Of a DNA stretch of 64,000 nt, positions 40,604-50,110 are shown in pieces. A program made the translations under genes and the position numbers. The notes beneath the pieces were generated by a model that saw only the letters and a program-made list of their open reading frames with translations, had not been told where the DNA came from and made no database searches. Location of the stretch: contig JAZQCM010000031.1 of assembly GCA_045546275.1 (NCBI GenBank), positions 123,624 through 187,623 on the forward strand, written 5' to 3'. Origin of the DNA: RGIG1927 sp045546275 (lineage in GTDB: Bacteria; Bacillota; Clostridia; UMGS1883). Positions within the stretch are counted from its first letter, which is position 1. Every line of letters begins with the position of its first letter.

Positions 40604-42004
40604 TTATTCATAGTATTTAAAAAAGTTATCTTTTCTTTGAAGAACCTCATCAATACGATTTGTGTAATCCCCGGCTTCCTTGGGGTTATAAATGCGGTCA
40701 ATTCCGCTTTTTGTTACTATTTTTGAACTGCCACCTGCACCTAAGGCAAGTATTGGCTGAACCTCTTCCATAATATACACGTTGTATATGCTCTCGTGAC
40801 CTGATCTTGCATAGCTCACGTTTTCAAGATTGCCCAAGGTGTTTCGCTGTTTGTACATGTAGTAGGGGTCAAAGCCGTTATTTGTTAAAAGGCTGTAGGC
40901 TTTATTGACCATGCCTGCAACGCCATTTGTAAAGCGAAGCTTTGAAAAGCTGTCAATTAAATCGGCGGCTCTCTTCATATACAGTGTATGCACGGTAACC
41001 GCCTGGGGATTTTCCTTTAAAATTTCGTTTACAGAATATTCCATCATTGCCTCGTCCTCGTCGGGAAGCCCTGCAATAAGGTCGGCATTTATGCTTTGTA
41101 TGCCTGCCTCGTGAGCAAGGTAAAAGGCACGTTTTATATCCTCCACACTGTGCTTTCGCCCTATTTTATCCAGGGTTTTCTGGTGCATGGACTGTGGGTT
41201 TATGCTTATTCTGCCCACCTTTTGCCTTACCAGCATATCCATCATTTGCTTTGAAAAGGTGTCGGGTCTGCCCGCTTCCACACAAAACTCCTTAACAGTG
41301 GATAAATCAAAGTTGTCCTTTAATGAAACTATAATGCTTTCTAATAAATTTTCAGGTATTGCAGTTGGAGTACCTCCACCAAAATACACGCTTTCCACCT
41401 TTAAGTCAGTTTTTTCAAGAAGCTTTCCACTATGTTCAATTTCTTTAATAAGTGCTTTTGTGTAGGGCTCAACAAATTTGTTGTTGTGCTCTGTTGCCTG
41501 ACTTATGAAGGAGCAGTAGGAGCATCTTGAAGGGCAGAATGGTATGCCCACATAAATGCTTACGGAGTTTTTGCCCATGCTGTCAAGAATGGCTTTTTCC
41601 TTTTCGGCAACAGCTATTGAAAGCCTTGCCTTATTGTCTTCAATTAAAAACTCATCTTTAAGATGGTTTAAAACATATTCTTTGTTAAAGCCTTCGTTAA
41701 AAAGCTTTGTTACGTTTTTTGCAGGGCGTATGCCTGTGGATATTCCCCACGGGGTGGGCATTTGCGAAAGCTTTTTGCACGCATGAAACACAGCCTTTTT
41801 TATTGCGTTTGTAACATACATTTTTTCATCGTTAAAGCTTACCGCTTCGCCTGTTGCCTGGCAATTTTCAAAAACCACCCTTGCCCTGGAAATGTTTCCC
41901 TCTAAAACACTTTCTGCAAAAACTGAGTCATCAAGGGAAAAGAACAGCTGGAGTATTTGCTGCACTGCATTTTTCGCCTCATGACCTTTTGTTATAATTT
42001 CCAC
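40604..42004 (-). CDS. hemZ: Radical SAM coproporphyrinogen dehydrogenase-like protein HemZ
   Basis: 466 residues. The radical SAM cluster motif is C157-PSR-C161-SY-C164; an N-terminal extension of about 145 residues is typical of HemZ. Further landmarks are YFGGGTPTA, EAGRPDTF, RISINPQSM and NADLIAGLPDEDE. HemZ converts coproporphyrinogen III anaerobically; many clostridial members have no proven function and the window shows no other haem genes. It lies six bases behind the MBL-fold gene. Confidence 0.9.
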   Translation of the reverse strand: MEIITKGHEAKNAVQQILQLFFSLDDSVFAESVLEGNISRARVVFENCQATGEAVSFNDEKMYVTNAIKKAVFHACKKLSQMPTPWGISTGIRPAKNVTKLFNEGFNKEYVLNHLKDEFLIEDNKARLSIAVAEKEKAILDSMGKNSVSIYVGIPFCPSRCSYCSFISQATEHNNKFVEPYTKALIKEIEHSGKLLEKTDLKVESVYFGGGTPTAIPENLLESIIVSLKDNFDLSTVKEFCVEAGRPDTFSKQMMDMLVRQKVGRISINPQSMHQKTLDKIGRKHSVEDIKRAFYLAHEAGIQSINADLIAGLPDEDEAMMEYSVNEILKENPQAVTVHTLYMKRAADLIDSFSKLRFTNGVAGMVNKAYSLLTNNGFDPYYMYKQRNTLGNLENVSYARSGHESIYNVYIMEEVQPILALGAGGSSKIVTKSGIDRIYNPKEAGDYTNRIDEVLQRKDNFFKYYE

Positions 42005-42010
42005 AATAAA

Positions 42011-42616
42011 TCACCTTATATAAGGATTATTTCGCTTTTCCTGTTCCACGGTTGTTTCATCGCCGTGACCGGGAAGGATTATACAGTCGTCACTAAGCTT
42101 ACCAATAAGCTTTTCAATTGATTCCATTTCCGTAGTAAAATCGCCGTAGTCGTAGCGGCCAATGCTGCCTTTAAAAATTAAATCGCCTGACAAAACAAAG
42201 CCGTCACCCAAATAGGAAACCGAGCCTGGGCTGTGCCCCGGTGTGTGTAACACTGTAAGCTTTTCATCTTCCACAAAAATTTCTTCTTCGCCCTGAAGCA
42301 CCACATCAATTTCGCATTTTTCGGGTGTTTCCCCTGTCATAAAGCCAAGGCTTTTTTCCATGCTTCCCAGCATGGGAATGTCGCTATAGTGCATGTAGCA
42401 AACAGCATTTGTTAAGTCACGAAGCTCCTTCAATGCACCCACATGGTCAAAATGGCCGTGGGTTACAAGAATTTTTTCAAGGGTAAGGTTTTCTTTTTCA
42501 AGATAGTTTAAAATACCCTTTGCATTTGCCGCAGGGTCAACAAGAGCAACCTTTTTGTCGCCTAAAATGTAGCTGTTTGTGCCAAGCTGACCTATAATCA
42601 GTTTTCTTATTTTCAT
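42011..42616 (-). CDS. MBL-fold metallo-hydrolase (glyoxalase II-like)
   Basis: 201 residues from ATG 42616 with GAGGA six bases upstream. Zinc motif THGHFDHVGALKEL (HxHxDH), then HTPGHSPGSVSYL, SGDLIFKGSIGRYD and PGHGDETT. This is the small glyoxalase II-like subgroup, which hydrolyses thioesters such as S-lactoylglutathione in other organisms; the natural substrate here is unknown. Adjacent to hemZ (six bases), a linkage common in Clostridia. Confidence 0.9.
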   Translation of the reverse strand: MKIRKLIIGQLGTNSYILGDKKVALVDPAANAKGILNYLEKENLTLEKILVTHGHFDHVGALKELRDLTNAVCYMHYSDIPMLGSMEKSLGFMTGETPEKCEIDVVLQGEEEIFVEDEKLTVLHTPGHSPGSVSYLGDGFVLSGDLIFKGSIGRYDYGDFTTEMESIEKLIGKLSDDCIILPGHGDETTVEQEKRNNPYIR

Positions 42617-42636
42617 AACCATTCCTCGCTAAGACA

Positions 42637-42666
42637 GAAAAACAATCCAAAGGGATTGTTTTTCTT
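42637..42666 (-). terminator. Terminator of recJ-rel
   Basis: AAAAACAATCC/GGATTGTTTTT hairpin followed by T-rich sequence on the minus strand, between rel and the MBL-fold gene. Confidence 0.78.
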
Positions 42667-42668
42667 TT

Positions 42669-44822
42669 TTAACTGCGTATATCTAAGATGTTAGGCACTC
42701 GGTAAAGCTTTTTAACAAGCAAGTCAACCTGCTCACGGTCAGTAACCTCCACCTGTAAGGTGATAATTGCAATTTTCGCTTTGCCCGAATGTGATGTTGC
42801 CGAAACAATGTTTATGGAATTGTCTGCCACAACAGAGGCAATGTCGGCAAGGATACCCTTTCTGTCGGCACATTCAATGCTGAGCTCAGCGTTGTACTTG
42901 CCCTGGGGCATATTGTTCCAGGTGCAACGAATGCGCCTTGCCTTTGATTCCTCGTCTAAGTTTTCTTCCCTTACATTCACACAGGAGGCACGGTGAACAC
43001 TCACGCCTTTTCCTCTTGTTATAAAGCCTATGATAGCATCACCCGGCACGGGGTTACAACACTTTGAAATTTTAACAAGGCAGTTGTCAATACCTTCAAC
43101 CTCAATGCCGTTGTTGCCCTTGTTGTGCTTTTTGGCTTCGCTTATGGGAATTACATCCTCCTGCTCGTCGTCAAGGGCGGCATATTCTCTCAGACGCAAC
43201 GCAACCTTCTGGGCAGTAATACCGCCATAGCCGATTGCCGCATATGCATCCTCAAGATTTTTAAAGCCGTAACGGCGGAGCATTGTGGAAACATATTCCT
43301 CCTGCATAAGAGTAGCAGGGTTCAAGTTAAGCTTTTTAATTTCTCTTTCAACAGCTTCTCTACCACGTTCAACGTTAATTTCACGGTTTTCCTTTTTGAA
43401 CCAGCTGTTTATTTTTGAGCGTGCCTGTGCTGTTTTTACAATATTGAGCCAGTCACGGCTGGGGCCTTTCACCTGACTTGTGGTGATAATTTCAACAATA
43501 TCGCCGTTTTTTAAAACGTAATCCAAGGGCACAATTCTGGAATTTGCCTTTGCACCAATCATTTTATAGCCAACGGCTGTGTGAATGTAAAATGCAAAGT
43601 CTATAGGGGTTGCACCGCTTGGCAGGCTCACCACATCGCCACGGGGCGTGAACACAAACACTTCATCGGCGAAAAGGTCAATTTTAAAGCTTTTTAAAAA
43701 GTCCTCGGAGTCTGTTGCTTCGCTTTGCACTTCAAGAAGCTGACGTACCCAGGCAAGCTTTTCGTCCTGGTCGGTTCTGCCAGTTACGCCTTCCTTGTAC
43801 TTCCAGTGTGCGGCAACGCCCTGCTCTGCCACAAGGTGCATATCCCAGGTGCGTATCTGAACCTCAAAGGGCTGACCTGTGGGACCAATAAGCGTGGTGT
43901 GAAGTGACTGATACATGTTTGGCTTGGGCATGGCAATGTAGTCTTTAAATCTGCCGGGAATTGGTTTGTACAATTCGTGCACCATACCAAGAGCGTTGTA
44001 GCATTCGCTCACATTTTCCACAATAATTCTTACTGCAAAAATGTCGTATATTTCATCTAAGGTTTTGCCCTGAGTGTACATTTTTCGATAAATGGAATAA
44101 ATATGCTTTGCTCTTCCGTCAATATGAGCTTTAATGTTCATATCACGAAGTCTTTGACCTAAGGACTCCTTGATTAAAGCAACATATTCATCCCTCTGGC
44201 TTTTCTTTTGCTTTAAGCCTTCAACAATTTCATAGTAGCCAACGCTGTCAAGATACTTGATTGCCAAGTCTTCCAGCTCGCCTTTTATTTTTGAAATACC
44301 AAGTCTGTGAGCAAGGGGAGCATAAACCTCCAATGTTTCGTGGGACTTCTCCCTTTGTTTTTCCTCGCTCATAAACTGCATGGTACGCATGTTATGAAGT
44401 CTATCTGCCAGCTTTACAAGGATAACTCTTATATCCTTTGCCATGGCAAGAATCATTTTTCTTAAGTTTTCAATCTGTGCTTCCTCACGGGAGGTGGATT
44501 TGATTTTTTCAAGCTTTGTCACACCTTCAACAAGGTATGCCACCTGCTCGCCGAAATCATTTTTAAGCTTTTCATAGCCGTAGGGAGTGTCCTCAATAAC
44601 ATCGTGCAGCAGGCCTACGATAATGGTGTCGCAGTCAAGCTCCATGTCGGCTAAAATGTAGCTTACCTCCAAAGGATGAATAAAATAAGGCTCACCGCTT
44701 TTTCTTTGCTGCTCTCCGTGAGCTTCAACGCAAAGATTGTAAGCTTTCATAATTCTGTCGGTATCAACAGAAGGGTTATATTCCTGTACCCTTTGAATAA
44801 CCTGTTCAATTGTGACGCTCAT
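42669..44822 (-). CDS. relA: Bifunctional (p)ppGpp synthetase/hydrolase
   Basis: 717 residues with the full Rel/SpoT layout: HD hydrolase (GEPYFIHPLEVSYIL, H73-D74 in LLHDVIEDT, KLADRLHNMRTM), synthetase (about 220-370, with RIKGELED earlier, then RAKHIYSIYRKM and FEVQIRTWDMH), TGS domain (FTPRGDVVSLPSGATPIDFAYYIH-like), a zinc-finger-like helical region and a C-terminal ACT domain. The intact HD site suggests it both makes and degrades the alarmone. Lies 18 bases behind recJ. Confidence 0.96.
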   Translation of the reverse strand: MSVTIEQVIQRVQEYNPSVDTDRIMKAYNLCVEAHGEQQRKSGEPYFIHPLEVSYILADMELDCDTIIVGLLHDVIEDTPYGYEKLKNDFGEQVAYLVEGVTKLEKIKSTSREEAQIENLRKMILAMAKDIRVILVKLADRLHNMRTMQFMSEEKQREKSHETLEVYAPLAHRLGISKIKGELEDLAIKYLDSVGYYEIVEGLKQKKSQRDEYVALIKESLGQRLRDMNIKAHIDGRAKHIYSIYRKMYTQGKTLDEIYDIFAVRIIVENVSECYNALGMVHELYKPIPGRFKDYIAMPKPNMYQSLHTTLIGPTGQPFEVQIRTWDMHLVAEQGVAAHWKYKEGVTGRTDQDEKLAWVRQLLEVQSEATDSEDFLKSFKIDLFADEVFVFTPRGDVVSLPSGATPIDFAFYIHTAVGYKMIGAKANSRIVPLDYVLKNGDIVEIITTSQVKGPSRDWLNIVKTAQARSKINSWFKKENREINVERGREAVEREIKKLNLNPATLMQEEYVSTMLRRYGFKNLEDAYAAIGYGGITAQKVALRLREYAALDDEQEDVIPISEAKKHNKGNNGIEVEGIDNCLVKISKCCNPVPGDAIIGFITRGKGVSVHRASCVNVREENLDEESKARRIRCTWNNMPQGKYNAELSIECADRKGILADIASVVADNSINIVSATSHSGKAKIAIITLQVEVTDREQVDLLVKKLYRVPNILDIRS

Positions 44823-44840
44823 ACAACCCCTCCTTTTTTT

Positions 44841-46841
44841 TTAATTATTCTCCGAAATTAATTCTTTATATGCTTCGCTGGAAGTAAGATTAATTTTTGT
44901 TCCCTTTTCCGCAGGTAAAAGATTAATTTTAATCCTGTCGCCTGAAATTGTGTAGGAAATCATGTTAACGTCTTCAAAAACCAAAATCATATTTTCAAGC
45001 TTTTCAACGGTCACAATTTCACCGGACACACTGCTCAGCGCCCTTGCAAGTGCCATTACATTATATTCCTTGCCTGCAGCTTCTGCTCTGAGGAATTTGT
45101 AGAACAGAACAAAATCCTCTCTGTCGGGCAAACTTTCTCCCGAAAGACGTATGTCCTCCAAAATAATCTGCACACGGGACTGACCGTTGTAAATATTAAT
45201 ATTCATTTCACCCACAACATCCACCACGTCACCTACAGTATAGTCAGTTGCAATATGGCTTCTGCCAAAGGCGATTGCTTCAATCTTTTTTGAATCCTTT
45301 TCAATAAGAATACGGCAATGCTTACCGTCGGAAAGAGTTCGGATGTCGGAAATAACCGCTTTTTCAACAGCCACAAGGGGCATTTTGTTGCCCACACCGT
45401 AAGGTCCTAAAACCTCGGTTTCCTTAATGGCGGATAAGGTTATTTCACCAATTTCAATCCTCGAATCGATGTATATATCTCGTGTTACTCTACTGGGCAG
45501 AACCTTTTGAGCGTATTCGTTAAGCCTTCTGTCAAGCTCGGGGATGTTTTCTTCCTTAATGGAAAAGCCTGCAGCATAAGCATGTCCGCCAAAATTTTCA
45601 AGTATGTCCGAGCAGGCTGACAAGCCTTCAAAAAGGTTTATTCCACCCATGCTTCTGCCGGAGGACTTACATTTGCCGTCTTCAATAGAAATTAAAATAC
45701 AGCTTTTCTGGAACTTGTCACATATACGGGAAGCAACAACTCCAATAATGCCGTGATGCCAGCCCTTTTTAGCAAGGATAATAACCTTTTTGTCGGCAAA
45801 ATTGCCTTTTTTAAGCATTTGGACCGCTTCTTCAAAAATAATGCTTTCCTTGTTCTGGCGCTCACGGTTTTCGCGGTCAAGCTCCATTGCAAGGTCGGCA
45901 GCATCCCAAGGTTTGTCGGTTAATAAAAGGTTAACCGCTGTCATAGCAGAGCTCATTCTTCCTGCAGCATTAATTCTTGGCGCGATGGAATAGCTCACCA
46001 CAGCGCTACTGTTCCACTTGGGATTTGAGCCGATGGTTTTTATAACCTCTCCCAAGCCTAAGTTAGGATTGTTTTTAAGCTTTTCAAGACCAACCCCTGC
46101 AATAACACGGTTTTCACCTGTAAGGCTTACAACGTCGGCAATGGTTCCAAGTGCCACAATGTCGGAATATTCATCCAGCACCTTTTTTGCACTGTTTTCG
46201 CCAATCAAGGCGCACACCAGCTTGAATGCAACACCAACACCCGCAAGCTCCTTAAAGGGATATGTGCAGTCGAACCTTTTGGGGTTCACAACTGCCACCG
46301 CTTCGGGCACAGTGTCCTTACACTCATGATGGTCGGTTACAATTATGTCAACACCAATGCTTTTTGCAAACAAAACCTCGTCACCTGCAGTAATGCCTGT
46401 GTCAACGGTTATGATAAGCTTTGTGTCATCCTTTGCAATTTTTTCAATGGCTTCACAGTTCACACCGTAGCCTTCGTTTTGCCTGTCGGGAATGTAAAAA
46501 TTAACAATTGCACCCATTCTGCCCAAAATTGACACTAAAATTGCGGTGCTTGTAATGCCGTCCACGTCATAGTCACCGTAAACGGTTATTTTTTCTTTGT
46601 TTTCGATTGCTTTTTTAATGCGTGCTACCGCTTTGTCCATGTCCTTAATGGCAAAGGGGTCGTGGAGGGATTCAACACTGCGCTCAATAAAACGTTTTGC
46701 ATCTCCGGCATCGTTAATGCCTCGGTTTATAAGAACCTTCGCCACCAAAGGCGAAATGCACAACAGCTTACTGTAGGCGTAGACCATGTTTTCGTCGGTA
46801 TTCTTATCGAGAAAAACCCATTTTTTTGTCGTTATTCCCAC
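44841..46841 (-). CDS. recJ: Single-stranded-DNA exonuclease RecJ
   Basis: 666 residues from GTG 46841, chosen because GGGAGG lies seven bases upstream and the promoter (46885-46913) lies inside the longer open frame. DHH-family motifs: YGDYDVDGITSTAIL, TVDTGITAG, VTDHHECKD, NPKR, ELAGVGVAFKL, and PRINAAGRM. A DHHA1 domain has GWHHGIIGVVASRI and GGHAYAAGF. It degrades single-stranded DNA 5' to 3' in recombination and mismatch repair. Confidence 0.95.
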   Translation of the reverse strand: MGITTKKWVFLDKNTDENMVYAYSKLLCISPLVAKVLINRGINDAGDAKRFIERSVESLHDPFAIKDMDKAVARIKKAIENKEKITVYGDYDVDGITSTAILVSILGRMGAIVNFYIPDRQNEGYGVNCEAIEKIAKDDTKLIITVDTGITAGDEVLFAKSIGVDIIVTDHHECKDTVPEAVAVVNPKRFDCTYPFKELAGVGVAFKLVCALIGENSAKKVLDEYSDIVALGTIADVVSLTGENRVIAGVGLEKLKNNPNLGLGEVIKTIGSNPKWNSSAVVSYSIAPRINAAGRMSSAMTAVNLLLTDKPWDAADLAMELDRENRERQNKESIIFEEAVQMLKKGNFADKKVIILAKKGWHHGIIGVVASRICDKFQKSCILISIEDGKCKSSGRSMGGINLFEGLSACSDILENFGGHAYAAGFSIKEENIPELDRRLNEYAQKVLPSRVTRDIYIDSRIEIGEITLSAIKETEVLGPYGVGNKMPLVAVEKAVISDIRTLSDGKHCRILIEKDSKKIEAIAFGRSHIATDYTVGDVVDVVGEMNINIYNGQSRVQIILEDIRLSGESLPDREDFVLFYKFLRAEAAGKEYNVMALARALSSVSGEIVTVEKLENMILVFEDVNMISYTISGDRIKINLLPAEKGTKINLTSSEAYKELISENN

Positions 46842-46884
46842 AATAATTCCTCCCTTTCTGAAATTAGAAACAACTTTATACTTT

Positions 46885-46913
46885 ATTATATCACTTTGAT
46901 GGTGTTTATTCAA
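46885..46913 (-). promoter_or_regulatory. Promoter of recJ-rel
   Basis: TTGAAT (46908-46913), 17-bp spacer, consensus TATAAT (46885-46890) on the minus strand; it supports the GTG start of recJ. Confidence 0.7.
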
Positions 46914-46937
46914 CATATTTTTCCACATAAAAGCAAA

Positions 46938-46968
46938 AAGAAGTCAGACAAGCTGACTTCTTTTTTTA
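46938..46968. terminator. Terminator of the HtrA operon
   Basis: AAAAAGAAGTCAG/CTGACTTCTTTTT hairpin with a 5-base loop; symmetrical, so it can act in both directions. Confidence 0.82.
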
Positions 46969-46969
46969 A

Positions 46970-48832
46970 TTATTTTACCGACGCCATCATAGTTAAAAAT
47001 TCTTTGTATATGTCGGATTTAAAGTGCAATTCTCCCTGCGCTAACTGACCCACATAAAGGTAGCCACGTTCATAAAGCATTGCAAAGGAAAGATAAATTC
47101 TCTTTCCGTCTTCATCAATCTGAATGGTTGCTGTGTAGAGTGTTCTGCCCTGCCACTTTGTGGGGGTTATGTCTTCCACAACATACCCTTTGTACTGTTC
47201 GGCAATTCTGCCCACGTTATCGGAAAGCTGACCGCTAAGGTCAATAACAACATAGTTACTGTTCACATCGTTTACAAACTGGTAAGAGAAATGTACAGCA
47301 GAATTAGTTTCCTCCTCTTCCATGAAGAAGCCCTTTGAATCCTGGTATCTTTCCCAGTTGTTGGGCGCAGAAATGAAGAAGCCTCCCACGTTGTGGTCAG
47401 TTTTGCCTGAAGTTTTCTGAGGTTTTTCTATCTCTCCTACTTCTTCAGAATCAATTTCTTCCACCGTAAAGGATTTAAAAAGCTCTGTTGCAAAATCTTC
47501 CTTGTTTGCCTTTGTTTTGCAAACCTCTAAAAGGTAAACATAGTCGCCTTTTTCAAAAAATCTTTTGTTCCATGTTGCATCGGAGCTGTAGGAGCCTTTG
47601 ATTGTTATGTCAAAGCCTGTTGACTTTATTCCGTTTAAGTCATAATCCTTTATGGGGCTGCAGCCTGTGATTTCGTCATTTAAAATATACAAGGAATGCT
47701 CTCTGTCTTCTTTAGCGTAGGTGTGCATTGAAAAGTCCTTATTTTTTGAATATACTTTTATGCCCACAAAGCTTCTGTCGCCCTGACCAGAGAAAAGAGT
47801 GATTTCGTTGTCAATTTTTGAATAGGTTTTAAGAAAATGTGCAGGAACAGTAAAGCTCACACCATACATTTCGCTTATATAATTACGTTTTCCGTCCTCT
47901 ACGTTTGACAAATCGTATATGGGGTTTCCGGGGTTATATTTAAGCGAAAAGGTTCCTGTGATTTTTTCAAGATACGCCTTGTTCTGACTGTCGTTTTCGG
48001 TAAGCACAATCACACGGTAAATTATGCCATCCTTTACATACTGAGCAATATACTGATACTTGCCCATAACTGTTCCGTAGCTGTAGGTGTAACGCACATT
48101 GTCACGGTTTGTGGCATAGGTTGCATAAGAAAGCACACCGCCTTCAAAAAGCTCGTCCGCATCCATCTGGAGTCTTTCCAAAGAGTCGTTGTCAAGGTTT
48201 GGGATAACGTTTATGTAAAGCATATCTTTGCCGTCACGGCTTGCGAAAACCGTGGATGAGCCGTCGTAGGTTCTGCTTGTAAGAACAAAGCCCTGAGGAG
48301 TGTCAATAGTCCACTTGTAGTAGCTGTCGCCCACATACGCTTCTTTTATACCGCCTTCCACAATGTCTCCTGTTTCAATTTTTTCCTTTACAACGCTTAT
48401 TGCCTTTGTTGCTTCGTCATAGCCCACGGTTGCACCAAAGGTTTCGCTTATGAAGCGAAGGGGTACCATTGTTGTGCCCTCCACAAGACGTGGCGCCACG
48501 GGAAGTGTTTCTTCAAAGCTGTTTACCTTTGCAACGGGGTTATCAATCTGTAAGGATATATTAACCTCACGATATGTAATGTTAACTGTTTTTGTTTCAG
48601 CCACCCATTCAACGGTTGCACCAAAAGCTTCGGTAATAACTCTTACGGGAACCAAGGTTGTTCCTTCGCCTGCAACAAAGGGAGTTTGCACAGTTACCTC
48701 CTGCCCGTTTATTTTAAGGGTGCTATCGCCCACCTTAAAGCTGATTTCCACTTTTTCATCATTTGCCAAAGCTATTGTAACGCTTGAAAAAAGCATTAAA
48801 AACGCTAAAAATGTTGTTAATATTCTTTTCAT
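46970..48832 (-). CDS. Secreted stalk-domain protein of unknown function
   Basis: 620 residues with a signal peptide (1-23, ending ALAN). Residues about 27-145 are a copper-amine-oxidase-N 'stalk' domain with two matching half-repeats (TTLVPVRVITEAFGATVEWVAETKTVNITY and TTMVPLRFISETFGATVGYDEATKAISVV). The remaining about 470 residues form several beta-rich units without a recognised family, each with a PsbP-like pattern (ISEMYGVSFTVPAHFLKTYSK; GFFISAPNNWERYQD). It starts 11 bases behind the HtrA gene, so the two are co-expressed at the cell surface. Confidence 0.78.
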   Translation of the reverse strand: MKRILTTFLAFLMLFSSVTIALANDEKVEISFKVGDSTLKINGQEVTVQTPFVAGEGTTLVPVRVITEAFGATVEWVAETKTVNITYREVNISLQIDNPVAKVNSFEETLPVAPRLVEGTTMVPLRFISETFGATVGYDEATKAISVVKEKIETGDIVEGGIKEAYVGDSYYKWTIDTPQGFVLTSRTYDGSSTVFASRDGKDMLYINVIPNLDNDSLERLQMDADELFEGGVLSYATYATNRDNVRYTYSYGTVMGKYQYIAQYVKDGIIYRVIVLTENDSQNKAYLEKITGTFSLKYNPGNPIYDLSNVEDGKRNYISEMYGVSFTVPAHFLKTYSKIDNEITLFSGQGDRSFVGIKVYSKNKDFSMHTYAKEDREHSLYILNDEITGCSPIKDYDLNGIKSTGFDITIKGSYSSDATWNKRFFEKGDYVYLLEVCKTKANKEDFATELFKSFTVEEIDSEEVGEIEKPQKTSGKTDHNVGGFFISAPNNWERYQDSKGFFMEEEETNSAVHFSYQFVNDVNSNYVVIDLSGQLSDNVGRIAEQYKGYVVEDITPTKWQGRTLYTATIQIDEDGKRIYLSFAMLYERGYLYVGQLAQGELHFKSDIYKEFLTMMASVK

Positions 48833-48843
48833 GGTTATTCTCC

Positions 48844-49962
48844 TTACTTCAATACAGGTGTGAGGGTTATGTCAATTTCATTTGCGCCACGCTTTACCCT
48901 TACTGTTATTGCACCTGTGGTATATGTGTCACGAAGGACCTTGTTGCATTGAACAATGGAATGAACGGGGATGGAATTTATTTTAACAATTTCATCACCT
49001 GCACGAAGCTCCATTCGGTCAGAGGCAGACACTGTAACGCCCTTAGTTGTGGGAAGCCCGATTTGTGCCTCCCAGGATTCGGACAAGCTTACGCCTAATT
49101 CGGCACGTACTACCTTTCCATTTGTTTCAAACTGCTTCAACACGTAATTAATTGTGTCAACGCTTATGGCAAAGGACATGCCTTCAATGCCTAATCCTGT
49201 GTACTTCATGGTGTTTATGCCCACAACCTCGCCCTGCATGTTTACTAACGGTCCTCCGGAATTGCCGCCGTTTATGGGTGCATCGGACTGCAGAAAGGGA
49301 TAATACTCGCCTGAAATTATTACATCAATACCGCTTACAATACCCTTTGTTGCGGTGTTTCGTAAGCTAAGGGACAAGGGGTTACCGATTGCAATAACCT
49401 CCTGCCCTGATTTTATGGAGCTGCTTTGTGCGAATTTCACACTCTTAAGACCTAACCTGTCAACCTGCACCACCGCAAGGTCGGAAACTGTGTCAATATA
49501 TTTTACAATGCCTCCGTAGCAGCTACCGTCGTGGAAAACAACTGTGAGGTTTTCAATTTCCTCCACAACGTGAGCGTTGGTAAGTATCATTCCACCCGAT
49601 TTTATAACAACACCTGTACCGTGGGCTGTCATGGAATTGTACTTATAAACAGTGTCGGAAACGTACTTTGGCTTGTAGTTGCCAACAATTGCAACAACAG
49701 ATTCGCTGAGCTCAGAGATAATATCTTCCGATGTTCTTTTTGTTGTTACGCTTACGGTTTTTGTTTCGCCGTTCCAATCAACCTGTGCACCCATTGCTTC
49801 GGAAAGTGCTCTTACGGGAAGATATGTTCTTCCGTCAATAATAACACCCTCCGCTTCAATTTTTGCATCATCAAGAAAAACTGTCACGCTGTCACTTGCA
49901 AAAGCTGTAGCGGAAAACAGAAAAAATGTTGCACTCAAAAGTAATGCTATGCGTTTTTTCAT
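48844..49962 (-). CDS. Secreted HtrA-type serine protease with stalk domain
   Basis: 372 residues with a signal peptide (1-22, ending AFAS). A short stalk domain (about 24-75, RTYLPVRALSEAMGAQVDWNGETKTV) precedes the trypsin-like domain with the triad H131 (TNAHVV), D161 (SDLAVV) and S235 (GGNSGGPL). A PDZ-like domain (about 280-372) follows, with AGDEIVKINSIPV. It is a surface quality-control protease. The N-terminal stalk in place of a membrane anchor suggests wall attachment. First gene of a two-gene operon. Confidence 0.93.
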   Translation of the reverse strand: MKKRIALLLSATFFLFSATAFASDSVTVFLDDAKIEAEGVIIDGRTYLPVRALSEAMGAQVDWNGETKTVSVTTKRTSEDIISELSESVVAIVGNYKPKYVSDTVYKYNSMTAHGTGVVIKSGGMILTNAHVVEEIENLTVVFHDGSCYGGIVKYIDTVSDLAVVQVDRLGLKSVKFAQSSSIKSGQEVIAIGNPLSLSLRNTATKGIVSGIDVIISGEYYPFLQSDAPINGGNSGGPLVNMQGEVVGINTMKYTGLGIEGMSFAISVDTINYVLKQFETNGKVVRAELGVSLSESWEAQIGLPTTKGVTVSASDRMELRAGDEIVKINSIPVHSIVQCNKVLRDTYTTGAITVRVKRGANEIDITLTPVLK

Positions 49963-50014
49963 ATTAAATTCTCCTTTTTTGTGATAATTTAAGTATTTAA
50001 TATTTTTAAACTTT

Positions 50015-50020
50015 TGTCAA
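50015..50020 (-). promoter_or_regulatory. Possible -35 box of the HtrA operon
   Basis: A consensus TTGACA lies on the minus strand 52 bases before the start codon, but no -10 box at ideal spacing is visible (TAAATA at 15 bp, TACTTA at 19 bp). Confidence 0.35.
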
Positions 50021-50072
50021 GCTTTTTTGCAAAATTGGTCAACAGGAAACCTTAAAGGAACTGCTTTAAACC

Positions 50073-50100
50073 AAAAACCCTCTCCACAGGAGAGGGTTTT
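50073..50100 (-). terminator. Terminator of the EF-G paralogue
   Basis: AAAACCCTCTCC/GGAGAGGGTTTTT hairpin (minus strand), just behind the stop codon. Confidence 0.8.
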
Positions 50101-50110
50101 AGTTATTTAC

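Noticed and set aside
46842..46928. Upstream ATG for recJ
   Set aside because: The promoter (46885-46913) lies inside that extension, and GGGAGG sits before GTG 46841.
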